This document shows, one piece after another, positions 1-5,742 of a stretch of DNA of 10,954 bases. Below the pieces are notes generated by a model. The model was not told the DNA's origin, did not search any database, and saw only the letters and a program-made list of their open reading frames with translations. Source of the stretch: Microcaldota archaeon (lineage in GTDB: Archaea; Micrarchaeota; Micrarchaeia; Anstonellales; Bilamarchaeaceae); assembly GCA_030668565.1 (NCBI GenBank), contig DAOVFD010000028.1, forward strand, positions 1 to 10,954, written 5' to 3'. The number at the start of each line of letters is the position of its first letter. Position 1 is the stretch's first letter. The translations under genes were made by a program, and so were the position numbers.

Positions 1-7
1 TTTTTAT

Positions 8-37
8 TGGTTTGTTTTCAAACCATATGGTTGGTTT
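8..37. promoter_or_regulatory. Palindromic operator candidate upstream of the MNT-HEPN operon
   Basis: A perfect 12-bp palindrome AACCATATGGTT lies at 21-32. It is embedded in a larger repeat pattern: TTGGTTT occurs directly at 7-13 and 31-37, and TGGTTTG (8-14) is inverted as CAAACCA (19-25) around a 4-base loop. The array ends right at the TATA region of the downstream operon. A factor bound here would block assembly of TBP/TFB or act just upstream of it. The first gene of the operon encodes a protein with an N-terminal winged helix, so autoregulation is a reasonable inference. The repeats are seen directly; the role as an operator is inferred. Confidence 0.5.
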
Positions 38-52
38 ATAAACATTTAAAAA
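35..52 (+). promoter_or_regulatory. Archaeal TATA-box region for the MNT-HEPN operon
   Basis: The stretch from about 35 to 52 contains TTTATAAAC followed by ATTTAAAA. The second element (44-51) ends 23 bases before the ATG at 75 and no Shine-Dalgarno sequence precedes that ATG. This spacing fits a leaderless archaeal transcript starting at or next to the start codon. Confidence 0.55.
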
Positions 53-74
53 AACTGTGTTTCAATAAACAAGT

Positions 75-698
75 ATGTTTGGGAAAGAATTCGAACTCAT
101 AAGGGCTTTTTTATTCAAACCGTCAAAAGAGTTGTACGGGCGGGAAATAGAGAGATTGGCTGGAACGACGCATGAGAGAACTGTTTTTTATCTTAAGAAA
201 CTCGTTGAAAACAAATCACTGTTAAGCGAAAAAAAGGGCAGACAGGTATTTTACCGGCTCAACAAAAGGAATGAGATGGCCTTAAAGGCCATTTCTCTTG
301 CAGAATTGGAAAGAAAAAACGAATTCGTAAAAAACAATGAAATAGGATTTGTTGTCCAAGACATAGCATCTGAAGCAGTGGAAGAATGTCCTGCATCCAT
401 TTACTTTATTCTTTTATTTGGTTCTTCTGCACGGGGAGAACACCGAAAAACAAGCGATATCGATTTCCTTTTCGTGCTTAATAAAAATGATGATACTAAA
501 ACAAAACTGGAGGAAGTGATTAGGAGAAAAGAGATAATAACCGGCAAAAAGATATCCCTGCATATTGTAGATTTGGAAGAAATCATGGGCAGATGGCTGA
601 AAGAGCCCGTTTACAAAAATATATGGGAGGAACGTATCGTATTTTTTGGGGAAGAGAATTTCTGGAGATTTGTTTTTAGAAGAGGTGAACCGTCATGA
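75..698 (+). CDS. Winged-helix plus MNT-type nucleotidyltransferase (HEPN/MNT antitoxin-like)
   Basis: The 207-residue protein has two parts. Residues 1-65 form a predicted winged helix-turn-helix (ArsR/MarR-like, with a basic wing around G55-R61). Residues about 105-170 form a minimal nucleotidyltransferase domain with the GSx10DxD signature: G116-S117, D128 and D130. The third carboxylate of the family is not obvious; D166 in a beta strand is a candidate. In characterised HEPN/MNT systems the MNT protein is the antitoxin and adenylylates a tyrosine on the HEPN toxin. The gene overlaps the HEPN gene by four bases (ATGA), the normal order and spacing for such a pair. The fused winged helix suggests it also represses its own promoter, which carries a palindrome at 21-32. 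Domain calls are strong; the toxin-antitoxin function is inferred from family and context. An accessory nucleotidyltransferase with another target is the alternative. Confidence 0.85.
   Translation: MFGKEFELIRAFLFKPSKELYGREIERLAGTTHERTVFYLKKLVENKSLLSEKKGRQVFYRLNKRNEMALKAISLAELERKNEFVKNNEIGFVVQDIASEAVEECPASIYFILLFGSSARGEHRKTSDIDFLFVLNKNDDTKTKLEEVIRRKEIITGKKISLHIVDLEEIMGRWLKEPVYKNIWEERIVFFGEENFWRFVFRRGEPS
682..688 (+). promoter_or_regulatory. Shine-Dalgarno of the HEPN gene
   Basis: GAGGTGA lies 6 bases before the ATG at 695, inside the end of the MNT gene. It is a near-perfect archaeal ribosome binding site and fixes the start of the overlapping HEPN gene, in contrast to the leaderless-looking first gene. 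Confidence 0.7.
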
Positions 699-1213
699 AA
701 GACAAACTGGAAAAATGCTTTAAGGGGACGAAGGAAATCCCACCGAGGATAATAAGGAAAAAACCGGATGCTGGAACGGCAATGGCCCACTTGGAAAAAG
801 TTGAAAGTAACATATTGGCTATGGAAAAAATGTTCGATGAAAAGTATTTTGACTGGACTATCGTTGCTGCATATTATTCGATGTACCATTCGGTTCTTGC
901 AGCATTGCGGGTAATCGGCCTGGACGCAAGGTCGCATGAATGCGCCATACTCGCATTTGAAAAATTCTATACGAAGAAGGGAAAGGTTGATGAGAATTAT
1001 GTCGTTTATCTAAGGCAGGCAAAGGAGCTTTCTGAAAAATATTCGGAAACTTTGGAGAAAGTAAAAACTATGAGAGTAGAGGCTTCGTATGGAACCGGTG
1101 AGATAAAATCAACGGATGCTGCATTTGCCATGACAAGCGCAAAGGAGTTTGCCTCAGAAATTAGGAAAACAGTGCATGAGGCCCGTGGAATCGGCTATTA
1201 TAAAATGCGTTAG
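695..1213 (+). CDS. HEPN domain protein, partner of the MNT protein (toxin-like)
   Basis: This 172-residue, mostly helical protein resembles the COG1895/HEPN family. The typical helix-2 pattern AAYYSMYHSVLAAL is at residues 58-71 and a family-like R79-S-H81-E stretch follows. The usual HEPN RNase motif is Rx4-6H, often extended to RX4HXY. Here the matching site reads R127-V-E-A-S-Y132-G, so the histidine position is tyrosine, a pattern I associate with COG1895-type members. HEPN toxins cleave RNA and are neutralised by their MNT partner. Whether this one is an active RNase is uncertain because of the R-x4-Y variant. It is translationally coupled to the MNT gene by an ATGA overlap. Its TAG stop overlaps the stop of an integrase relic on the other strand, so its 3' end sits at a probable recombination scar. 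Confidence 0.82.
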   Translation: MKDKLEKCFKGTKEIPPRIIRKKPDAGTAMAHLEKVESNILAMEKMFDEKYFDWTIVAAYYSMYHSVLAALRVIGLDARSHECAILAFEKFYTKKGKVDENYVVYLRQAKELSEKYSETLEKVKTMRVEASYGTGEIKSTDAAFAMTSAKEFASEIRKTVHEARGIGYYKMR

Positions 1214-1345
1214 ATTCCTTCTTGCACTTTCCTTATTCTCTGCATCAATCTGTCATCCTGTGCCCTTTCAATACTCGCGTAAAGCTCGTCCTTATTCACA
1301 TGGATATAGATTTGCGTTGTCTGTAGATTCGTATGGCGTGCAAAA
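1210..1345 (-). pseudogene. Relic of a tyrosine recombinase (integrase) C-terminus
   Basis: Read on the minus strand, the last 43 or so codons before the TAA at 1212-1210 encode HTNLQTTQIYIHVNKDEL and a basic tail ending in QEGI. This matches the XerA/XerC/XerD C-terminal block, whose consensus is close to LGHsslxTTQiYtHvsxeeL, including the catalytic tyrosine in TTQIY (codon around 1308). The preceding LGH is degraded to ARH. Nothing upstream on this strand resembles the rest of the catalytic domain: the Arg-Lys-HxxR boxes are missing and the frame runs into the promoter and start of the GT2 gene. About 45 codons of a protein normally near 280-330 residues remain. It is therefore a broken remnant rather than a working gene. 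Tail-to-tail overlap with the HEPN stop suggests that recombination or deletion formed this junction. Recognition is by eye only. Confidence 0.7.
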
Positions 1346-1374
1346 TTATTGTGAAGTAAAGTGTGTGATAAAAA

Positions 1375-1386
1375 CTTATTTAAATT
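1375..1386 (+). promoter_or_regulatory. TATA box of the GT2 gene
   Basis: CTTATTTAAATT sits 25 bases before the ATG at 1412, preceded by an A-rich BRE-like stretch. There is no Shine-Dalgarno between it and the ATG. It fits a leaderless transcript, which also supports the ATG at 1412 over an in-frame start at 1361 that lies upstream of this promoter. Confidence 0.6.
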
Positions 1387-1411
1387 CCTGCTGGTATTTT
1401 TGTTCGATAGT

Positions 1412-2128
1412 ATGAAAACGGAAATTTCGGTTATCGTGCCCACCTTGAATGAAGAAAAATATCTCGAGAAATGCCTTCGCTCGATAGTAAATCAGAAAAC
1501 AATATTGAACTATGAACTGATTGTTGCGGATGGTGGAAGCGAAGATAAAACGAAAGAGATAGCAAAAAAGTATGCAGACCGCTTTTTGGTCACAAAACAG
1601 AAAGGAATCTGGATTGGACGGAATACCGGTGCAAAGTCAGCGAAAGGAAGTTTATTTGTATTCATAGATGCGGATACCATAATACCGCCAAACTATCTTG
1701 ATGTAGTGCATGCGGTGATGCGTGATGAGGAACTGTTGGGCCTTTCCTGCGCATTCAGATTTGGCGGGAGTAGCCGCACTCTGAGGGCACTGCAGGAACT
1801 TTCAAACAAATACCTCCTTCTAAAGGGTTCATTCGGCAAAGGGGAGATCCTTGGCTTTAACAACGCTGTGAGGAAAAAAGTATTTTTCAGAGCAGGAGGA
1901 TTTCCTAATGCTCCCTTGGAGGATGGTGCATTTGCGCGAAAACTCCACCGGCTTGGTCGTGTTACGTATCTCCCAGAGCCGTACGTAACCACCTCTGCAA
2001 GAAGATTGGAAAAAGGGAGGGCACTCAAGGCAATCGTTTACTATGCCAACCTTTCCATCGCAACAGATTTTCCGAATAGCCCGCTTAAAAACCTGTTGAA
2101 ATATAAGCGCTACTTACCGGAAAGGTAA
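1412..2128 (+). CDS. Family 2 glycosyltransferase (GT-A fold)
   Basis: The 238-residue protein is a compact GT2 enzyme that would transfer a sugar from a nucleotide-sugar donor at the cytoplasmic face. It opens with the GT-A strand VIVPTLNEEKYLEKCL (7-22). D40 in VADGGSEDKT should contact the nucleotide base. The metal-binding DxD is FIDADT (D86, D88), and an E170-D171 pair in PLEDGAFARKL supplies the expected catalytic-base region. There is no clear transmembrane segment. The start at 1412 is chosen because MKTEISVIVPT begins directly before the first GT-A strand and lies at leaderless spacing from a TATA box; a start at 1361 would add a hydrophobic, promoter-overlapping extension. It stands alone and is convergent with the next gene, 18 bases away. 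Acceptor and sugar cannot be read from sequence; a glycolipid or surface glycan is plausible given the envelope-related neighbours. Confidence 0.9.
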   Translation: MKTEISVIVPTLNEEKYLEKCLRSIVNQKTILNYELIVADGGSEDKTKEIAKKYADRFLVTKQKGIWIGRNTGAKSAKGSLFVFIDADTIIPPNYLDVVHAVMRDEELLGLSCAFRFGGSSRTLRALQELSNKYLLLKGSFGKGEILGFNNAVRKKVFFRAGGFPNAPLEDGAFARKLHRLGRVTYLPEPYVTTSARRLEKGRALKAIVYYANLSIATDFPNSPLKNLLKYKRYLPER

Positions 2129-2146
2129 TATAATTTGGGGCGGCAT

Positions 2147-2527
2147 TCAAAGAAAGACGGAAACATTTTTCAGTATCTTATCAACATCTTTAAGAGCATT
2201 ATTGACGCCTCTTTTGACTATTTTCCACGCAGTTTCCGGAGAAACGGAGTAGTATGCATATTTCAGCCTTTCTCCGATTACAACTTTCCTTTTCACAAAC
2301 CCCTTTTTATACAGCGTCTTGATATGCTCCCTTGCAGATCTTTCAGACGCATTGAGATTCTGCACTATCTCATCCATCATCATTTCTCTTTTGAGAAGAA
2401 TCTTGTATAACCTTATCTCCGCGTCTTTAAAATCGAGAAATTTAAGGACGGTGCTAAGCACTTCTGTGGGAGCTCTCTTTTTCTCTTTTAAGACTTTTTC
2501 AAGCCTTGCCAATCGGTCTATGCTCAT
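2147..2527 (-). CDS. Winged-helix transcriptional regulator
   Basis: The product is 126 residues from the ATG at 2527. A short basic coiled N-terminus (5-18) leads into a winged helix at about 31-95. It includes the helix pair KDAEIRLYKILLKREMMMDE, a recognition helix around SERSAREHIKTLYKKGFV (61-78), and a wing KRKVVIGERLKYAYYSV. An amphipathic tail (100-122) could dimerise. This resembles TrmB/ArsR-like archaeal regulators that act by local repression or activation. A TTG start at 2551 would add eight residues, but the ATG is preceded by GAGG at suitable spacing. The gene is divergent from the radical SAM operon across about 145 bases, so that operon and itself are the obvious targets (inferred). 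No effector-binding domain is visible. The call as a DNA-binding regulator is firm; the exact family is not. Confidence 0.82.
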   Translation of the reverse strand: MSIDRLARLEKVLKEKKRAPTEVLSTVLKFLDFKDAEIRLYKILLKREMMMDEIVQNLNASERSAREHIKTLYKKGFVKRKVVIGERLKYAYYSVSPETAWKIVKRGVNNALKDVDKILKNVSVFL

Positions 2528-2595
2528 GTTTTCCCTCGGGGTGCTTTTCAAGCCCTTTCATATGTATGCAACTTTCGCAAGATTATCTTACTACA

Positions 2596-2613
2596 TTAAT
2601 ATTTAAATATATC
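2596..2613. promoter_or_regulatory. Symmetric TATA element in the divergent intergenic region
   Basis: The 12-bp palindrome ATATTTAAATAT at 2599-2610 lies within TTAATATTTAAATATATC, between the regulator (starting at 2527 on the minus strand) and the radical SAM operon (ATG 2672). It is the strongest TATA-like sequence in the gap and is symmetric, so it could serve either strand. It would give leaders of roughly 35-50 bases in each direction. A weaker TATA-like CATACATATG around 2559-2569 may instead serve the regulator. The remaining roughly 145-bp gap holds no gene. Confidence 0.5.
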
Positions 2614-2671
2614 TATGCAAATGATTTTTCATACGTGTGAATAATAAATTGCAAAGGATTTGGCTGATGTT

Positions 2672-4123
2672 ATGGAAACGCAAAAAACGAAGAGCATATG
2701 CCCTGAATGCAAAAAGATTATAGATGCAACGCTTGTCCAGAAAGATGACAGCATAGTAATGAAAAAACACTGTAAGGAACATGGAGATTTCGAAGAGATA
2801 ATTTATGATGCGAAGCAGTTTGAGGAGACCATAAAGTATATGAGATACACTGCAAAGCCGAGAGATATTCAAAAATGCCCTTACGATTGTGAAAACTGTT
2901 CTCTCCACCAAACACAGACGCTACTTGCGATTATGGATGTAACAAATAGATGCAACCTTAATTGTAAATACTGCTTTGCCAAGGCAGAAAGAAGTGGCTA
3001 TCTCTATGAACCATCTCTTTCACAGATAAGGGATATGTTTTCGTCTATAAGAAAGAAAGAACCAACATGTAATGCAGTACTTTTCTCAGGCGGCGAACCG
3101 ACAATGAGAGATGATTTGCCTGATATAGTAAAAATAGCAGACGAGATGGGATTCGAAGTAAAATTGCTTGCAACGAATGGTTACAGGCTGGCGAATGACC
3201 TGGAGTACGCTAAAAAACTTTATGACGCCGGACTCTTTCTTCTTTATCTTTCTTTCGACGGCTTCAGCGACAAGACAAATCACGAAAAAAGGAACCATCT
3301 TATCATAGAAAAACTACTTGAAAACTGTAGGCGCTCCAAAATACAAATAATACTCGTGCCGACAATAAGCAAGGAAAATGCTCACGAGGCCTTCAGGTTC
3401 ATACAATTTGCTGCCAAGAACTCCGATATAATAGGGGGTGTAAACTTCCAGCCCCTTTCCTTTTGCGGAAGAATGAATCCAGGAGAAAGAAAAGAATTAA
3501 GGTATACAATATCCAACCTTTGTTCAGATATAGAAAAACAAAGCAATGGTATTTTGAAACAGGAGGATTTTTATCCTGTTCCTTCTGTCGTTCCTCTCCA
3601 AAAAATCCTTTGCAAACTTGGGGGTACGGAAATGCCCTTTTTTACTGTTCATCCTCTCTGCGGAAGGGCTACGTATCTCTTTTTGGATGGAGAAAAACTT
3701 ATTCCGATAACAAAGATAATGGATGTTCCTAAGCTGCTTTCACTGCTTGAGAAATGGGAAGGGCACGTAGAAAATAAAGGAATGAAAGACAAGGGACTCT
3801 TTGCAGCTGATATGCTAAAGGGAGTAAAGGACACTATTCACCTTGATAAAATGCCGAAAGAGGCAAACGCCCTCAAGTTGTTGTCACAGCTTATTTTGAA
3901 AAGGGACCTAGACACCCTGATAGATATGCATGTACATTCCGTGTTTGTTGGTGCCATGCATTTTCAGGACTGTTATAATATGGATTTGGAACGCCTGAAG
4001 AGATGTGGAATACATTATGTGACACCAGACAATAGCCTGATACCCTTCTGTGCCTATAATGCCTTGGGTTATAGGGAAAGAATTGAGGAGAAGTTTTCCA
4101 CGCCTATAAGGGTGCACAGATGA
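2672..4123 (+). CDS. Radical SAM protein of the MJ0619 / tetraether lipid synthase (Tes) family
   Basis: This 483-residue enzyme carries a zinc-ribbon/rubredoxin-like N-terminus (C10-PE-C13, C34-KEH37) and an auxiliary cluster motif CPYDCENC (C69, C73, C76). The radical SAM motif CNLNCKYC follows (C94, C98, C101), with the GGEP SAM-binding motif at 140-143. The C-terminal block RCGIHYVTPDNSLIPFCAYN (C445, C460, with C434 before it) looks characteristic of the MJ0619 family. Members include tetraether lipid synthase, which couples biphytanyl chains of archaeal lipids using several iron-sulfur clusters and a rubredoxin-like iron; the same protein was earlier proposed to methylate a pterin precursor. 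The cysteine layout agrees with a multi-cluster enzyme. ATG 2672 is chosen; a TTG at 2660 would add four residues. It overlaps the FAD oxidoreductase gene by ATGA, implying coupled translation. Family is confident; true Tes activity is not proven, since many MJ0619 relatives have unknown substrates. Confidence 0.85.
   Translation: METQKTKSICPECKKIIDATLVQKDDSIVMKKHCKEHGDFEEIIYDAKQFEETIKYMRYTAKPRDIQKCPYDCENCSLHQTQTLLAIMDVTNRCNLNCKYCFAKAERSGYLYEPSLSQIRDMFSSIRKKEPTCNAVLFSGGEPTMRDDLPDIVKIADEMGFEVKLLATNGYRLANDLEYAKKLYDAGLFLLYLSFDGFSDKTNHEKRNHLIIEKLLENCRRSKIQIILVPTISKENAHEAFRFIQFAAKNSDIIGGVNFQPLSFCGRMNPGERKELRYTISNLCSDIEKQSNGILKQEDFYPVPSVVPLQKILCKLGGTEMPFFTVHPLCGRATYLFLDGEKLIPITKIMDVPKLLSLLEKWEGHVENKGMKDKGLFAADMLKGVKDTIHLDKMPKEANALKLLSQLILKRDLDTLIDMHVHSVFVGAMHFQDCYNMDLERLKRCGIHYVTPDNSLIPFCAYNALGYRERIEEKFSTPIRVHR
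4111..4114 (+). promoter_or_regulatory. Shine-Dalgarno of the FAD oxidoreductase gene
   Basis: AAGGGTG (4108-4114, core GGTG) precedes the ATG at 4120 by five bases and lies inside the end of the radical SAM gene. It supports the ATGA-overlapping start. Confidence 0.55.
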
Positions 4124-5454
4124 AATATGATGCAATAATCGTTGGGGCGGGAATAAGTGGCCTATTGGCAACGCTTTCTTTGGCAAAGGAAGGAAAGAGT
4201 GTCTTGCTTCTTGAAAAGGAGAAAGAAATTGGTGGAATTTGCAGGTCTTACGGGATTGAAGGTTACAGGATTGACACGGGACCACACATAATTACGAGGC
4301 TGAAAACCGGGCCACTTAGAGTCCTCATGGATAAATATTTTGATGTTGTACCAAAATTTGCTGAGCATGGAAAATACTATCTGAGATTCAGCGACTCTGT
4401 TGCTCCCTTCCCTTGGACGGTCAAAGACTGGATGGCATTCTCTCCCCTCTCAAAAATGGAGAGAACAAAAATAGTGCGGGCAATATCTGGTCTTTTGGTT
4501 GATTATGCAGCCGGAAATGACCTGAATAACAAAAGCATCGGGAAAGTTCTGGATGAACACCACTTCTCAAAGAGGAGTCTGCGTATCGCAAATGCGATTT
4601 CACTTTTTCTGGCAGGCACAACAACGGATAAGTGCCCTGTTGGGAGGTTTGTAGGGGGTGGAGGAAAGGGTAGTTCATTGACAACAAAGGCACATAAGTT
4701 GATGAGATTAGTAAAGGAAGAAGGATCAAAGGAGCAGGGATATCCAAAAGGGGGCCTCCAAAGTATCGTAAACTGCATAATCCAATCCATGCCAAAAACA
4801 TGTCAGATAAAGACAGAATGCGAAGTCAAAAAAATCATTGTCGAAGACGGATATGCTAAAGGGGTTGTAACACAGGACGGTGAATATCATTCCGATATTG
4901 TCGTGTACGCGGGATATGCCAAGCTTCTATCGGACCTTCTGCCCTTAAGGGAGGACTACTCAGAATGTCTTAAGCGTATTGAACGGGCGACAACGCTAAG
5001 CATCTGGCTCGGTCTCAATAAAAGATATTTTGAAAGGGGTGGCTCAGAGATCTGGGTTGAAACAGAAAAACCCTGCTGGGTTGTACCTATATCTAATTAT
5101 AACCCTTCACTTGCGCCTGCTGGAAAACAGCTCGCCGGTTTCGTATTTGTGCTTTCGAAAGATGAGCAAAAACAGGATGTTAAAAAATTAGGCAGGACGT
5201 ACTTGAGCATAATCTCCGACGTTTTTCCAAAGATTGAGGATGATATCGACCTGATTCATACTCAAATTCAACACACTGAAAGTATTATGGTCGGTCAGAA
5301 ATTTCCTTCACAGAAAACACCAATAAACGGCTTATACCTTGTGGGAAAGGAAACAGAGTCTCCAGCAACTGGAGCAAGCATAGGCGTATCCAAGGCAGCA
5401 TACACTGTTTTGGAATGCTTAAAGTTTATGAAAAAGGATGGAGTTTTGAGGTGA
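4120..5454 (+). CDS. FAD-dependent oxidoreductase, phytoene-desaturase-like (COG1233)
   Basis: The 444-residue flavoprotein has the N-terminal Rossmann dinucleotide motif IIVGAGISGLLATLSLA (G9, G11, G14) with acidic E32 ending strand 2 (LLLEKEKEIGG), the usual FAD ribose ligand. A C-terminal FAD-closing motif, NGLYLVGKETESPATGASIG, lies at about 401-420. Order and length match the CrtI/phytoene dehydrogenase-like superfamily, whose members desaturate, saturate or isomerise polyprenyl chains. The substrate region (about 60-240), including PFPWTVKDW and a glycine-rich GGGGKG stretch, shows no feature I can tie to one substrate. It overlaps the radical SAM gene (ATGA) and is followed three to four bases later by a small gene, so all three are probably co-transcribed. 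An isoprenoid lipid substrate is inferred from this context. Alternatives are a geranylgeranyl-reductase-like role or a carotenoid enzyme, but no carotenoid gene is nearby. Confidence 0.85.
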   Translation: MKYDAIIVGAGISGLLATLSLAKEGKSVLLLEKEKEIGGICRSYGIEGYRIDTGPHIITRLKTGPLRVLMDKYFDVVPKFAEHGKYYLRFSDSVAPFPWTVKDWMAFSPLSKMERTKIVRAISGLLVDYAAGNDLNNKSIGKVLDEHHFSKRSLRIANAISLFLAGTTTDKCPVGRFVGGGGKGSSLTTKAHKLMRLVKEEGSKEQGYPKGGLQSIVNCIIQSMPKTCQIKTECEVKKIIVEDGYAKGVVTQDGEYHSDIVVYAGYAKLLSDLLPLREDYSECLKRIERATTLSIWLGLNKRYFERGGSEIWVETEKPCWVVPISNYNPSLAPAGKQLAGFVFVLSKDEQKQDVKKLGRTYLSIISDVFPKIEDDIDLIHTQIQHTESIMVGQKFPSQKTPINGLYLVGKETESPATGASIGVSKAAYTVLECLKFMKKDGVLR

Positions 5455-5455
5455 T
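5448..5455 (+). promoter_or_regulatory. Strong Shine-Dalgarno of the 64-residue protein gene
   Basis: GAGGTGAT is a full match to the archaeal anti-Shine-Dalgarno and lies just before the ATG at 5459, overlapping the stop of the FAD gene (TGA 5452-5454). It is the main reason to accept the short downstream gene as real. Confidence 0.7.
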
Positions 5456-5458
5456 AAA

Positions 5459-5653
5459 ATGGCAAATAAGATAAAGAATAAAATGTTGGAGCAATTGATT
5501 ACGCATTTTCTCTCGGAAGAAAAAGAAGTGGATCTCAGCTTAGAAAATGTACAAATCAAATTTGGTAAAAATATAGAGATTAAGTGCATTTTAAAGGGAA
5601 AACTGTCGCCTTCTGGGAGCAGCAACTATATAGGAGAAAGTGATTTTCCTTGA
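5459..5653 (+). CDS. Small protein of unknown function in the radical SAM/FAD operon
   Basis: I do not recognise this 64-residue protein. It starts four bases after the FAD gene stop, behind a full GAGGTGAT ribosome binding site, so it is very probably translated as the third gene of the operon. It has a basic amphipathic helix at about 3-18 (NKIKNKMLEQLITHFL), an acidic patch (SEEKEVD), then alternating residues consistent with two beta strands (VQIKFG and IEIKCILKGKL, about 31-49), and a short glycine/serine-rich tail. There is no signal peptide or transmembrane segment; one cysteine is present. A small partner or chaperone of one of the two upstream redox enzymes would fit, but this is a guess from context only. 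Confidence 0.7.
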   Translation: MANKIKNKMLEQLITHFLSEEKEVDLSLENVQIKFGKNIEIKCILKGKLSPSGSSNYIGESDFP

Positions 5654-5699
5654 GAAAATATTTTGATGAGAGAAAATACGTTTGATTTGTTGAATATCA

Positions 5700-5712
5700 T
5701 CATATTTTTATT
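5700..5712 (+). promoter_or_regulatory. TATA-like element upstream of the GT-C-like gene
   Basis: TCATATTTTTATT lies about 31-43 bases before the ATG at 5743. It would give a short leader containing a weak TGAGAT ribosome binding site. It suggests the membrane-protein gene has its own promoter in the 89-base gap after the small gene. No terminator hairpin is evident, though T-rich stretches here could end transcription of the upstream operon. Confidence 0.4.
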
Positions 5713-5742
5713 TCAATCTGTCGAATACTTCACTGAGATAAC

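Noticed and set aside
611..937. 108-codon open frame on the minus strand across the MNT-HEPN junction
   Set aside because: It lies entirely antisense to two well-supported genes, shows no recognisable domain, and its composition is what antisense of coding DNA gives.
1361..1411. Upstream start for the GT2 gene giving a 17-residue hydrophobic N-terminal extension
   Set aside because: The extension is encoded by the TATA box and initiation region, and the GT-A fold begins right after the ATG at 1412.
1149..1415. 88-codon plus-strand open frame from the HEPN end into the GT2 start
   Set aside because: It overlaps the HEPN gene, the integrase relic and the GT2 promoter, and has no ribosome binding site or domain. 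The relic on the opposite strand explains the open frame better.
2660..2671. TTG start for the radical SAM gene
   Set aside because: AAAGGA ends one base before it, too close to act as a ribosome binding site. The ATG at 2672 gives an N-terminus of the usual length before the first CxxC. It is not excluded.
3908..4285. 125-codon minus-strand open frame over the radical SAM/FAD overlap
   Set aside because: It is antisense to the conserved C-terminal block of one enzyme and the FAD motif of the other. It has several cysteines and histidines, but these are mirror images of the sense codons.
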